A DNA stretch of 64,000 nt, from NCBI GenBank assembly GCA_949126835.1, contig OX421506.1:23459301-23523300 (forward strand), given 5' to 3'. Shown here piece after piece: positions 13,149 to 25,000 of the stretch (position 1 is its first letter; the number at the start of each line of letters is the position of its first letter). A program made the translations under genes and the position numbers. This stretch comes from Anisus vortex. Its lineage: Eukaryota > Mollusca > Gastropoda > Planorbidae. The notes below the pieces were generated by a model that saw only the letters and a program-made list of their open reading frames with translations, had not been told where the DNA came from and did not search any database.

Positions 13149-15016
13149 TAAATAATGAATCATTCCTTTACTTCCATTGCAAAGCCGTTTCTTCCGAGAA
13201 GCCTTTTCTTGTATTGAAAATCTTTCATGTCCGTATTTGTACAATGCTAAATCTACATTACTGCACATTTTGCATAGACTGTACATTATACGTTTTCCGC
13301 ATAGCATTGTGTTTTTTTTGTTCACTGGGTAGGTCTCCCTATATATTTAGTATTTCTTAAATGAAGAGAAGTGTACCAGGCATTATTCAACTGGAAAGTA
13401 TATTATTTTAACAGACGCTATTGTTCAAGATTCAAGATCATCAATACCAGCAGTATTATACAATTTAGTGTTCTGTTGTAGAAACTTTAAAAAAGTTATT
13501 TTAATGGTTGACAATTTACAATTATTTAAAGGCATTACTTTTTTTTTAATTCATGTATTATAAACTTTTTACTTGATGGCATTGTATTAGTTTATAAAGA
13601 AGTGCACTTTATTCCTGCCAAAATGGAAGGCTTCATTTTAATAGTTCGTCTCTTTAGCTGCCGGCCATATTCTTTTTTGGACATTTAAGTTTAAATAATT
13701 TTTTTTGTCAGTTCTTACTGTAAAGGGTTGAGATAAACCTGCTTACTATGATAGTTTTTATTTGTTTTTTGTTTTTTTGGCTCAACCATTTCTATGGAGA
13801 AGTTTTTGTGTTGTTTCTTCCCCCTTCTCCCCCAAAGTTCACACTAGAGTTACAGACATCTAAAGATTGTTTCTTCCCCACTCCCTTTGTGTATTGAGTC
13901 ACGCAAAGATATCCAGTATCCATAGAAACGTGTGACAACATATCCGCATGTCTTCCAACAGTTGTTCGAATACGTAAAGATGCCTGTCCAGTAGGCGAAA
14001 TATGAACCACAAAACAAGTTGTGAGAAACGAAACAAACCAATCCATGCAGTTCAACTTTTACATTTCATAAAAGCTCGTTGGTCATTGTGTATGTACATA
14101 GTGCGGGAATCAGCTAATGACTGAAGTTTCCTTTCTAAAATTTGTAATGGGTTTAGAAATCTTTGTATTGTTAGTTTATTTTGTGTTATGGGCGAGGTTG
14201 TTTAATTTCCCCAACAGGTTGTACCAAGAGGATCTTTCTTGTGAAATGTTATTAACTAACAATACATACATACACAGCAATAGCAGACAGCCATGCTTTA
14301 ATACAAAAAATATAAGTTTTTTTTTTAAGTCTCAAGAACCACAGTGAGCTGCTGATTATTTTGTGTTTATTTTATTAAATCATTAGCGCCATACACAGTG
14401 CCAATTTTGCCTGCTGTTCCTTGAATATTGTTTTTATTTTTCAATGATTGTTATCTAAAAGTAAAAACAGTTGCTCGTTATGTTAATGATGCAAGATCAA
14501 ACTGGCAGGACCGTTATTTCTGTTCATTTTCCTTATTTGTTCTATACCGCAGCGGTGCATGAAACGCATTTTATTCGGGTTGAGATCATGCACACTTCGA
14601 CTAGCACATATAAACTTAGAGGCTTTCAGTAGAATTGAACTATTTGAGAAGGTTTTCGAACGTCGACCTGTTGCTCCCTATCATTGTAGCCTTTATGGGT
14701 CTTTTTTAAAATATTGTATTTGATTATGAACTCAGCTAATCTTAGCATATTTTTTTGGTCTTGTTCTACAGCAGTTTTGTTGCATAGAATTATTCTTCAT
14801 AGAATTATAGTATGACCAAAAAAGAAAAGAATAAACAAAGAGAGAGAGAGAGAGAGCAAAGATGAAAGTAAAGTTGCCAAAAAATAAAAGAATACTCGAC
14901 ATTGATAGACTTTGGGACGTACGGTATACGTTTCTTGTAGCATTTTGAAAGTTATTAGTCATTTCATTGATAGAAATTTCATTTAATTTTATTTGGTCCT
15001 GATATCTCAAATGTGT
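13149..15016. other. Innexin A downstream spacer
   Basis: AT-rich, with T runs and a short (GA)n near 14,838-14,856. No exon or named repeat is recognised. Confidence 0.4.
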
Positions 15017-15199
15017 CTCACTTAAGGCCCGCGGGTTACATTCGGCCCAGGGAACACTTACTCCCAGCCCGCAAGAGAATTCTTTTTATTCCTTTAAAAG
15101 AAAAAGGTTAAATCGTCCATTGATCATTGAATCCAGTTTGGCCCGCAAAATTAAGTGTTATTTGCCTCCCATGCCTCTGAATTTGACACCCCTGATAAA
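15017..15199. mobile_element. Decayed hAT-like MITE
   Basis: The right end reads GAATTTGACACCCCTG, which reversed is CAGGGGTGTCAAATTC, close to the left end of the element at 4732. The left half carries AAGGCCCGCGGGTTACATTC and CCCAGCCCGCAAGAG. The left boundary and target duplication are not clear. Confidence 0.5.
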
Positions 15200-17846
15200 A
15201 GCTGGTCATACACCATACACATCTGATATCCTAGTGAAGTGGTCATTTGTTTTGTTCCTCATCGCTTGTGATGTAGCTCTCTGCCTGGCTAGCATGCATG
15301 CACAAGTCAAATACGATTCAATGCATTCCATTCATTGTTACATTCACCTGATCAGAAATCAACTTTCACTTTGTGCCTTCTGTGTAATATCAGGAAATGA
15401 AAAATCATATTATTTAAACACATCAACATCATTTTATTGGGTGAAGGAGTGAGCAGTGTGTACATTGATTATGCGTTTTCTCACAATAGCAAACGACTTG
15501 AACGTTGTTTTTTTTAAAAGTTCATTTAAAAAAAAAAAGAGGTAAATTATTAGGTGTCTTTATACCGGTACCTGCTAAGTCATTATAAATAAGATAGTCT
15601 TTATTGAAGCACCCAGTACCGACTGGTTAAAAACAAATCATGACCATTCCTGTTGTTGTTATATGTGTGTCAGTGTGTGTTAATTGAATATACAACTTGA
15701 ATAAAGAGGCATTAATTTTTACTCTGGTGTTTCCAGATGTCTACTGTATTTCTAGAGAAATTTTATTTTAACAATGTGATAATAATGTAATTTTTTCATC
15801 CCCCTATCACATTATTATCATGATATACATATTTTAAATGGGGCTTTGTGTCATTGTCATGCTTTTTGTTATCGGCATCATGTGACCAAATTGTCCAATC
15901 GGATGGCTTCATCCGTGGACTAGGTTTATTCATGTGTTATTTCAACCTTTTCAAATCCATAATATATTGACAATTGAATGGAATAGAAATAATGAAAATG
16001 TAAGCGGATACGTCATCTATGTCACAATATCTACAACGTACCACATATTTAGGCTTATTTACTTTTTTTCCCCAATAGACTAGAATCTGTACCAGGACTG
16101 GGTTCAAATTGTTAAATTGTAACCCTTAAATTGGGATGAATAAGACGTATATACCATTTATCAACAGGGCCAAACAGCTTATCAAAAGTAATCTGCCTAT
16201 TGAATTGACTATTTCGATTTTCGAGTGTGGGTTATGTTTTTTTTTACAGGAGTAATTTTTCTTCGCCACTAGACCTTTGTGTGTATAAAATAAGAGTACC
16301 GGTATAATGTTAAATGTTTCAAAACATTTTTTTAAATAAAATACTTTGTCTACAACTTACTTTACCAAAAGCCTCACATATAGCCTAGGGAAAAATACAC
16401 CCCCCACACACACACAAAGCCCTCTTTCCAGATAAATATCACGATAACTTCAATTTTAGTTTTTCTTTGGGTGGTCATTTTCAAGTTTAGAATACTCTAT
16501 GTTTCGTTTCGTTTTTGCAATATGAAGCAAGGATAATTAACTATTTTTTTTTGTTGGAATGCGTTATAGTAGATAGGTGAAATTTTCGTGTATTCTGAAA
16601 GAGACCCAATGTTATAGGTTTGTATGAGATCAACTCATATGAATGATTCCATCGAGCTTAATAAAGCTGTCGACCTCATTATGCCTTATGTTTTGATACT
16701 TCTAGTTGTTCAATGTTAAGGAATAATTGACCAGCCAGTACCGCTGTTGATTTGTTTTTATATATTTTTTTTGTACAGAAATCTAGTGCCTTGTAAGGAC
16801 AGTTCCACGATGATGCTTTTAAAAATAGTGTTTTTTTTAATTCTTTCTATACATTGATTGTGCATTTTAAAACATTTTATCTATGCATATAATGATTTTG
16901 TTTTTTGATTGTATTGAAATCTTCTTTTAATTTTTGCAGTGTAATTTTTATCCTTGAAAAAATACTTTTTTTTATCTACAGGAGAAGATATACATTTTTT
17001 TATCATTTAATTTGGAAACAAAATATCAAAGTGCAGATGGTTTGTATGTGTGTGTGTTTGGGTAGGTGTGTGTACATGTGTAATTATTTTATGTTTCATT
17101 TTGAAAGTTTTTGATAATGGAAATAAATTTGATCTATTTACCGTACTGTATACCTTCGATTGTTTGTTGTGTGTGTGTGTGCGTATCGTTGCTGGGTAGC
17201 CGCTTATAATGCTATAAACCAAATGAATGATCTTTATTGTCGGCTTTTACGGTATTGTTTTTTTTTTTTTGGCTGGATGGTCTATCTGCATAGCTGATTG
17301 ATTTATGATATAGCAAGCGACAACTAGTAATTAAATAAAATAGGTCGATGTGTGAAAGGTTATGCAGGGCGTTGCTGTAGATAAAAAGTCGACCAGGAGC
17401 TTTACCTACTTTACAGCACGTATTGGCCACCTCAAGGCTGGTGGTGCATGCATAGTTACATAGTTATAATAGTAATAGCGAACTTTTACAGAAAGAAATG
17501 TTTTTGTGTTCGCAGTTCGCTTGGACCTTTCATCTTATCATAGCTTTTCCATTAGACATACGACAGTAAATACATTTTAAACGAAGGCTACACTGATAAC
17601 CAAAACTAGCAAACAAAACCAAAGAACAACATAAATAGACAACATCAACAAGCACACCGAAAACAAACAAACACCATAACTACAAGCAGATTTCTGAAAT
17701 ATGAATACAGAAACTGAATGAAAGTTGTACTCAGGTTTTTGTTATCATTAGTATAAAATAAAAATCAATTTCAACCAGTTCTTTTTAATTGTACACTCGA
17801 CACTGAACCAATGGCTTTGACAAATTAATAATAACATCTGGTCTGG
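15200..17846. other. 2.6 kb AT-rich spacer
   Basis: Only short GT/CA runs (near 17,045-17,080 and 17,168-17,182) and T runs stand out. No gene, RNA or named repeat is supported. Confidence 0.4.
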
Positions 17847-18215
17847 GGAAAATGTCAATTGTCAAAATGATGTTTGATCATTTTTACAGGAAAACGATAA
17901 TTGACACAAAGGTGTTTGATCATTTCTACAGGAAAACGTTAATTGACATAAAGGTGTTTGATCATTTCTACAGGAAAATGTTAATTGACATAAAGGTGTT
18001 TGATCATTTCTACAGGAAAATGTTAATTGTCAAAAAGGTGTTTGATCATTTGTACTGGGAAAAGTTAATGGTTCAAAAGGTGTTTGATCATTTGTACTGG
18101 GAAAAGTTAATGGTCCAAAAGGTGTTTGATCATTTGTACTGGGAAAAGTTAATGGTCCTAAAGGTGTTTGATCATTTCTACTGGAAAAAAGTTAATGGTT
18201 CAAAAGGTGTTTGTT
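17847..18215. repeat. 42-bp minisatellite, about 8-9 units
   Basis: The unit is AAGGTGTTTGATCATTTCTA, CAGGAAAACGTTAATTGACA and TA. The 5' units (CAGGAAAA, TTGACATAA) grade into 3' units (CTGGGAAAA, ATGGTCCAA). The 42-bp period is a multiple of three, so a 127-codon frame stays open by default. It has no start context or domain. Confidence 0.95.
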
Positions 18216-18788
18216 ATATTCTGCAGCGAACATAATAACATAATGTTCCTCATAAATGTCTGATTATCCCCCCCCCCCCCCCCCAACTTTTATTTTCTAG
18301 AAGAAAAATGCCCTTGAAGATTTTAAACTATTTCGAACGTGACGAAATAATGATCCGAAAGAAAGGTTTTATTGGAATTAAAGATAGTTTTTTGACAGAA
18401 ATAATGTATCGTATCTTTGATAAGTGGAACACACAATGTAAACGTTGTAACCGTAATACATTGCAATCTACTCCTATCCTCGATATATCATTACAAAGCA
18501 TGCGACATCCAAGGGTCTCCGTTGCTTATCAGTCTTTACTTAAAGGGTTCCCAATGTGGACGGACCAACAAAAAAGAAGTCCTTTGGAGAGCGCACCTTT
18601 GAATCTGTGGCAACTACACAAGGACACAGCTTGCCTCAGACGCTGGGGGATTCTGAGACAAACGAGTCCTTACAAAAGAGTTTAAAGACTATTCTCTTAA
18701 GCGTAGTTATTTTTTTATTTTTTGGCCTTCACCATCCCAACATCTGCAAATGTGCAAATGAATAGTTGAAATTGAGTGCACTGGGCAT
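18216..18788. other. Spacer between two minisatellites
   Basis: A C run at about 18,269-18,284 is followed by unassigned sequence. Overlapping short frames (18,308-18,765) carry no motif. Confidence 0.4.
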
Positions 18789-19812
18789 GTTCAATGCAAT
18801 AGCACGGAGAGATGAGCTACATATAAAGGATCTTTGTGGAACCGGGAACTGTTCAATGCTATAGCGCGGAGAGATGAGCTATATAAAGGATCTTTGTGGA
18901 ACCGGGAACTGTTCAATGCTATAGCGCGGAGAGATGAGCTATATAAAGGATCTTTGTGGAACCGGGAACTGTTCAATGCTATACCGCGGAGAGATGAGCT
19001 ATATAAAGGATCTTTGTGGAACCGGGAACTGTTCAATGCTATAGCGCGGAGAGATAAGCTATATAAAGGATCTTTGTGGAACCGGGAACTGTTCAATGCT
19101 ATAGCGCGGAGAGATGAGCTATATAAAGGATCTTTGTGGAACCGGGAACTGTTCAATGCTATAGCGCGGAGAGATAAGCTATATAAAGGATCTTTGTGGA
19201 ACCGGGAACTGTTCAATGCTATAGCGCGGAGAGATAAGCTATATAAAGGATCTTTGTGGAACCGGGAACTGTTCAATGCTATAGCGCGGAGAGATAAGCT
19301 ATATAAAGGATCTTTGTGGAACCGGGAACTGTTCAATGCTATAGCGCGGAGAGATAAGCTATATAAAGGATCTTTGTGGAACCGGGAACTGTTCAATGCT
19401 ATAGCGCGGAGAGATAAGCTATATAAAGGATCTTTGTGGAACCGGGAACTGTTCAATGCTATAGCGCGGAGAGATAAGCTATATAAAGGATCTTTGTGGA
19501 ACCGGGAACTGTTCAATGCTATAGCGCGGAGAGATAAGCTATATAAAGGATCTTTGTGGAACCGGGAACTGTTCAATGCTATAGCGCGGAGAGATAAGCT
19601 ATATAAAGGATCTTTGTGGAACCGGGAACTGTTCAATGCTATAGCGCGGAGAGATAAGCTATATAAAGGATCTTTGTGGAACCGGGAACTGTTCAATGCT
19701 ATAGCGCGGAGAGATAAGCTATATAAAGGATCTTTGTGGAACCGGGAACTGTTCAATGCTATAGCGCGGAGAGATAAGGTATATAAAGGATCTTCGTGGA
19801 ACCGGGAAATGG
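18789..19812. repeat. 60-bp satellite-like array, about 17 units
   Basis: The unit is TTCAATGCTATAGCGCGGAG, AGATAAGCTATATAAAGGAT and CTTTGTGGAACCGGGAACTG. The first and last units are diverged. The core from about 19,141 to 19,740 is ten identical copies. The 5' third carries GATGAG and the 3' two thirds GATAAG. Each unit contains TATATAAAGG. Long open frames on both strands (346 and 321 codons) follow from the 60-bp period and lack of stops, so I do not call them genes. Confidence 0.97.
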
Positions 19813-19858
19813 TCCAATGGGTATTTTACGATTTCTACCGTGAAATTATGGTCGAATG

Positions 19859-20038
19859 GCAGTGGCGTAGCTAGGGCAAATGGCGCCTCGGGCGGGGGTG
19901 AAACAGGCACATATTATGAATGTTAGTTTCTATTTGTTAGCAAGCTCAGGTAAAATAAAAAGTTTCAGTTTGGCGCCGATGTTAATTTTGGCACCCTAGG
20001 CGGTCACCTCCACTGCCCTCCCTCTCTAGTTACGGCTC
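19859..20038. mobile_element. Probable MITE
   Basis: The left end CAGTGGCGTAGCTAGGGC and the reversed right end GAGCCGTAACTAGAGAGG form an imperfect inverted terminal repeat, with GGCGCC-rich subterminal sequence on both sides. No clean target duplication is visible. Confidence 0.5.
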
Positions 20039-20081
20039 AAATGTCCCGTAAGGCGCAGATTTCTTAGATTTCCTAAGTTTG

Positions 20082-20345
20082 TTAAAGTAAAGAAAAGTAT
20101 CCCAAATTGATCCATGGGGCCAGTGAAGCAGCGTTCACTAGTTTCTGTGGCCACGGCATACTAGGTGATTGTTGCCGTACAACATCCAGTCGCCTTTACT
20201 TTACTCAAACTAAAGTCAGGTAGGCCTACCCATCAGAGCTCAGGGGACACCCTCCAACCACAGAAACAGATCCTTGCCTTCATCAGGATTGGAACCCAGG
20301 ACCTTCGGTACCCCAGCCGAACGCGCTGCCGCCACCGTCCCCCCC
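20082..20345 (-). repeat. SINE-1 copy
   Basis: In reverse orientation it shows the AAAGTAAAG tail, GATCCATGGGGCCAGTGAAG, GGCCACGGCATACTAGGTGA, CTTTACTTTACTC and a head with a B-box (reverse complement of GGATTGGAACCC) and GCCGAACGCGCTGCCG. The A-box end is partly lost in a C run. Confidence 0.8.
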
Positions 20346-21938
20346 TCAAGTTTGAGAAAGGGAAAGTTTTAAATTCTAATGTTGCGGAAACTCTGAAATG
20401 GTTTTACATTTATAAACATAACAGTATCGTAAAACAAGATAGAGAGCCTTTTTTTTCATGGGCCCAAAAAAATTATAAAACCGACCATACCATATTCTGA
20501 ACCCTGTTGTTTTCCTGAATGACCATAAAACAGATCTTCTTATTCTTAAACCATGTATATTCAAGAATTAAGCAACTACTTCTACAAAAAAACAAACAAT
20601 ATCTTTAGACAGATGAACGTTAGATAAACACGAATTATTTAATCTTTACATTTTCACCATGAACTTAGTGAAGTGCTTTAAACATGTTACAAGGGACATA
20701 ACTGAAAAAATTACCTGGATACTTAAAATTTGAATTTTGAAAAAAAAAATGTTTCAATGTATTTGATTTTATTTTTGTTTGATTTAGATTCTAATTCTTT
20801 TGAAAACATTTCAAAAAGTAGTTCCGGGTCACAAATTTGTTTTTTTCTATGTTTAAAAAAAAAATACCAACACAAGTTCAAGCAATCTGAACATGAAGGT
20901 AAGAAATTTTGTGTTTTTTTTTTCTTTACCATGTAGGCCTATGTATGCTTACCTTTTGATGCTTACGTTAACACTCAAAGATTGAAATGAAAGAATGTTT
21001 TGTTATAAAATGTGTCGCTTTGATACATAAAGACGTACAAAAGATTGGCATGTTTGAACAAAAGTAATAGAGTAGGAACATATTTTAGCGACAAGTTCAA
21101 TAAATATAAATAGTGTCTAGTTATTTAACAGTTATGTTTTATTATCATCATCATTTGGATTAGTATATAGAATAACGGTACTTAGCTGCACAGAGCTATC
21201 TACAAATTGTTTTTTAGATTGTTTTACAAGTTGGCGTGAAAAGCGTGCTTTAAACTAATGAATGTAGTCTACAAATGAAAGTGATTGGTCCCGGTCATAT
21301 AGATTGAGGGAAGTTATCTCGTTACTATAGAATATCGCCGTTAATGAATGCGACTCTTTGTCGGGACTGTACAGCTTAGAACCATTTTAGACTCCCCCCC
21401 CCCCAACCCGAAATACCCAAAACGAGGCTATCGAGGTTCAAGGCCTTTAGCGTCACGGGCCGCCATGGATACCCTAATGTTCTGACACCATCCGGTGAGC
21501 GGATATGCCATATCATGGAACGACTCCGTAATAATACACCTGCGGTTTCGCCTGGCACTTCATGGCGCCAGCAGATTTCAGAAACGATGTGTCAGTAGTT
21601 GGCATTGTCCACACACCTTGGCCTATTCTTATTTATTACTCCCTCCCCCTCACACCTCCCCCCCTTCCTCAAACCACCCGCCGGAAAATTCCTGACGGTA
21701 TAGACACAAGTCATCGCAGGCTAGGAATCAGGAGGAGGACATTGAGATTAGTTACGGTATAGTATAGTTTAGTATAGTATAGTATAGAAGTATAATATAC
21801 TAATGTATAGTATTCTATAGAAGTTATCCTGCAGACTATCTCAGTACATGGAAGTAGAAACTAACAAAATCATTAAGATCTATTTATATACTTAACTATT
21901 CTCCCCAATCCCTAACCTTGTCCTACCCCTCCCACCAG
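20346..21938. other. Upstream or first-intron DNA of innexin B
   Basis: AT-rich, with a TAGTATAG short repeat near 21,755-21,790 and a pyrimidine-rich run into the acceptor at 21,938. The first coding exon of innexin B, which must end in phase 2, is not identified. Confidence 0.4.
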
Positions 21939-22084
21939 GCTTGACTACATCATCGGTGGCTTTGCCCACTATCAGCGGCTGCAGTCTTCCAACGATGACG
22001 ACGCCGTGGACCGCCTGAACCACATCTACACGGTGACCCTCCTGGTGGTCATCTCCATCTTTGTTAGTGGGAAACAGTACGTCG
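21939..22084 (+). CDS. Innexin B exon (N-terminus and TM1)
   Basis: The acceptor is CCTCCCACCAG and the donor GTAAGT. One leading base completes a split codon (phase 2). It codes the conserved cytoplasmic N-terminus and TM1 up to QYVG. The start of this exon aligns residue for residue with the start of the innexin A exon. Confidence 0.92.
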
Positions 22085-25000
22085 GTAAGTCGTTCTTCCG
22101 TGTTTGTTTTTCATGAGATGCTTTTTTTGTAAACCTATACAACTAGATCTCCGTGCTCTTGGCTTTTAAGATGTCGATACTACCAGAGTTGAACTCACTG
22201 TGTCCGTCAAAAGATAAGGTAATAAGTCTCTAAGACGTCAACCGCGTCGGTGTTCCAGCTCAGGTTCAATAAAATAATCAAAGAAAGTTATATGCGTGGG
22301 TGTTCGTCCTATTTCCCTACATGGCTTACGTGTACTCATTGTACATTTTTGTGTGCTCATTCCAATATCTGAGCCTCAAAGAGAGTCCCTCATATATAGT
22401 CATTACCTACCACCCTTCGTTGGCGTGGCCCAGGACTCAGCCTGTTGCAGATCCACGCATGGCTTAACGTTTGAGACAAGCAGATGACTACTGGCAGGAT
22501 CAACCAGAATATTATAGTTTTCTTTGTTTCTATTGGCATGTATATCGAGAACCTTTCGAGCCGCCGGTTTTAGAGAAATTTGTCATGCTAGACTACTTCT
22601 GCCTAAAGGGATCCCAGGAGAACAAGGTTCGACCACCTGCATGTCGCCCATCTAAGACTACTTTCCCCTATAGGATATATGCTTTTATTTTTTATTTTAT
22701 TTATTACGGCCCTCCAGGTAATGCCATCGAGTGTTTCTGCGACTGTGCTGAGTTCCCTCCTTCCAAACGAGACTACGCCAGGACGTACTGCTGGCTGAAG
22801 AACACGTACAAAGTGGACATCAGCAAACCGCTGCCCGGGGATAGGGAGACGAGGAGAAAGGAGGAGATTGCCTACTATCAATGGGTGAGTCATACCAGTG
22901 TTGGGTTCGGGACTTAATGCTACCGTAAAGGCTAGATGACACATAATACATAATTAATATACATCTATCTTGATACTGTCATAAAGGCAAGGGGTCAGTG
23001 CGTTATACATTCATAATTATACTACAAAGTATAAAATATTTATCTTAATACTTTCTTACCATAATACTGGCATTAAGACGATGTCAAGAGATATATTTAC
23101 CAATCATAAGTCTTAATACTGTCAAAAAAGACAAAAGGTCATAAGGTATAGATCTATAGCCTGTATGTAAATAATAATAATAATTCTATTTGTTTAGCGC
23201 TGCCAACAAACATAATGTAAGGTCAGAGGTAATTTAACATTGAGCAGCAAACAACTAGTAATACGGATATAATCATAATACATTCATAATTATACTACAA
23301 AGTATAAAATATTTATCTTAATACTTTCTTACCATAATACTGGCATTAAGACGATGTCAAGAGATATATTTACCAATCATAAGTCTTAATACTGTCAAAA
23401 AAGACAAAAGGTCATAAGGTATAGATCTATAGCCTGTATGTAAATAATAATAATAATTCTATTTGTTTAGCGCTGCCAACAAACATAATGTAAGGTCAGA
23501 GGTAATTTAACATTGAGCAGCAAACAACTAGTAATACGGATATAATCTCTCGGCTAAAAATATAAATTATAAAGCTAATTCGTAATCTTAAAACCTTACA
23601 AACATAGAACAAAGCAAATGTATCTATCGTCATAATGTAAGAAAGGGCGAAATGAAAAAAAAAATTGATATCCCCAGCATAGTACCGTAACGGTAATAAA
23701 AAAGGCTAAATTTAAAAACGTATGTGCTAATGCTGTCAGAAAGACTACAAATGTATGAACCTAAGCTGTAAATGGATCAGTTAATTGTGGTTTCCCATCT
23801 GCCACGTCAGGTGCCTATCCTGCTGCTTGTGATGGCTGCCATGTTCAAGTTGCCCAACCTGCTGTGGCGCGTCTTCAGCTACAACTCTGGGATGGACCTG
23901 AACCAGGTGGCCTCCCTCGTCATCAACAGCCAGGTTGGGCCCACCGAGAAGGCCAAGGAAACCGTCAAGCAAGTAGCAGGTCAGTTATATCAGGTATAGC
24001 AGAGGTGATAATAGCGTGCCAATTCGGCACTGCCAAAGTATGATTTCAAATTTATTTAACGTGCCAGTAGCCTGAAAGTAACCCTGCTATTTTCTGAAGA
24101 AACCAGAATTAGCTTTTTTTGAGGGTATTCCGGGTGCCACTGAATATTCGCTCAGCGTGCCAAGATTGGCACGCGTTCCCTAGGCTGCCGACCCTTGGGT
24201 TATAGTATCATCTTTGGTATGTTCTTTAAAGGTCTTTAAAAGGGTACCGAAGGGAAATGTCTAAATGTTATTGTGTTGTCTATTTCTCTTCCATCGTGAA
24301 GATTTGTTAAACGGTTGGAGGGGGCACTTTAAATGTAAATATGATGAGGAGTAGCAGTAGTATTAGCAATATTTTAAAGTATCAAGAAATGTGAACATAA
24401 TGACTTACGCCTCGTTTCGCAGTACTTGTAGCTCCCTTGATCCAATAGGCTGCATGAGCGTTCTCTCCAATTCCTAGTGTGCTAATGGGCCAATAAACTG
24501 TGTGTGTGATTATGTCCATATTCGACTTATTTCATTGCTGCCACAAGCCCATTTCATCTTTATCCCTTGCCTAGTGGAATTTACTTTGTCATGACATGCC
24601 GATTGTTATTTTCACCCGTCCAAATCATCCTGGCCTTCTGTTGTTCGAATTGGCCGCAAGGTTCGACCAGAACAAGGAAACGGACGCACTCCGACTAGAC
24701 CGTCTTGTCGCACTAAACACTAAATGATGCTAAAACATCAATAATTAAGGAACTGTCTTTAGCAAATGGTTATTCATTATGGATAAAATGAGCAGGCCAC
24801 TTTGAATAGTCACTGTGTTTGAAAAAAGAAGAGTTATCGCAACTGTCTTTAAAAAAATGTGTTATAATATAAGCTAAATCCAAAATAACACATTTTGAAA
24901 GTGGTCTTTGGTCTTTTCAGATTGTTTGTAGCTAATTCCATATGTTATAACACTATAATATTCTTAACAGTGATTCTTATAACTCTGTAAAGACCATTAA

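Noticed and set aside
17852..18235. 127-codon ORF in the 42-bp array
   Set aside because: Frame kept open by a period divisible by three. No signal or domain, and the flanks are non-coding.
18791..19874. 321- and 346-codon repetitive ORFs on both strands
   Set aside because: They arise because the 60-bp unit is a multiple of three and has no stop in those frames. Being open on both strands argues against selection on protein.
21562..21762. First exon of innexin B starting ATGGCGCCAG
   Set aside because: No GT donor in the required phase 2 follows it, and the peptide does not resemble an innexin N-terminus.
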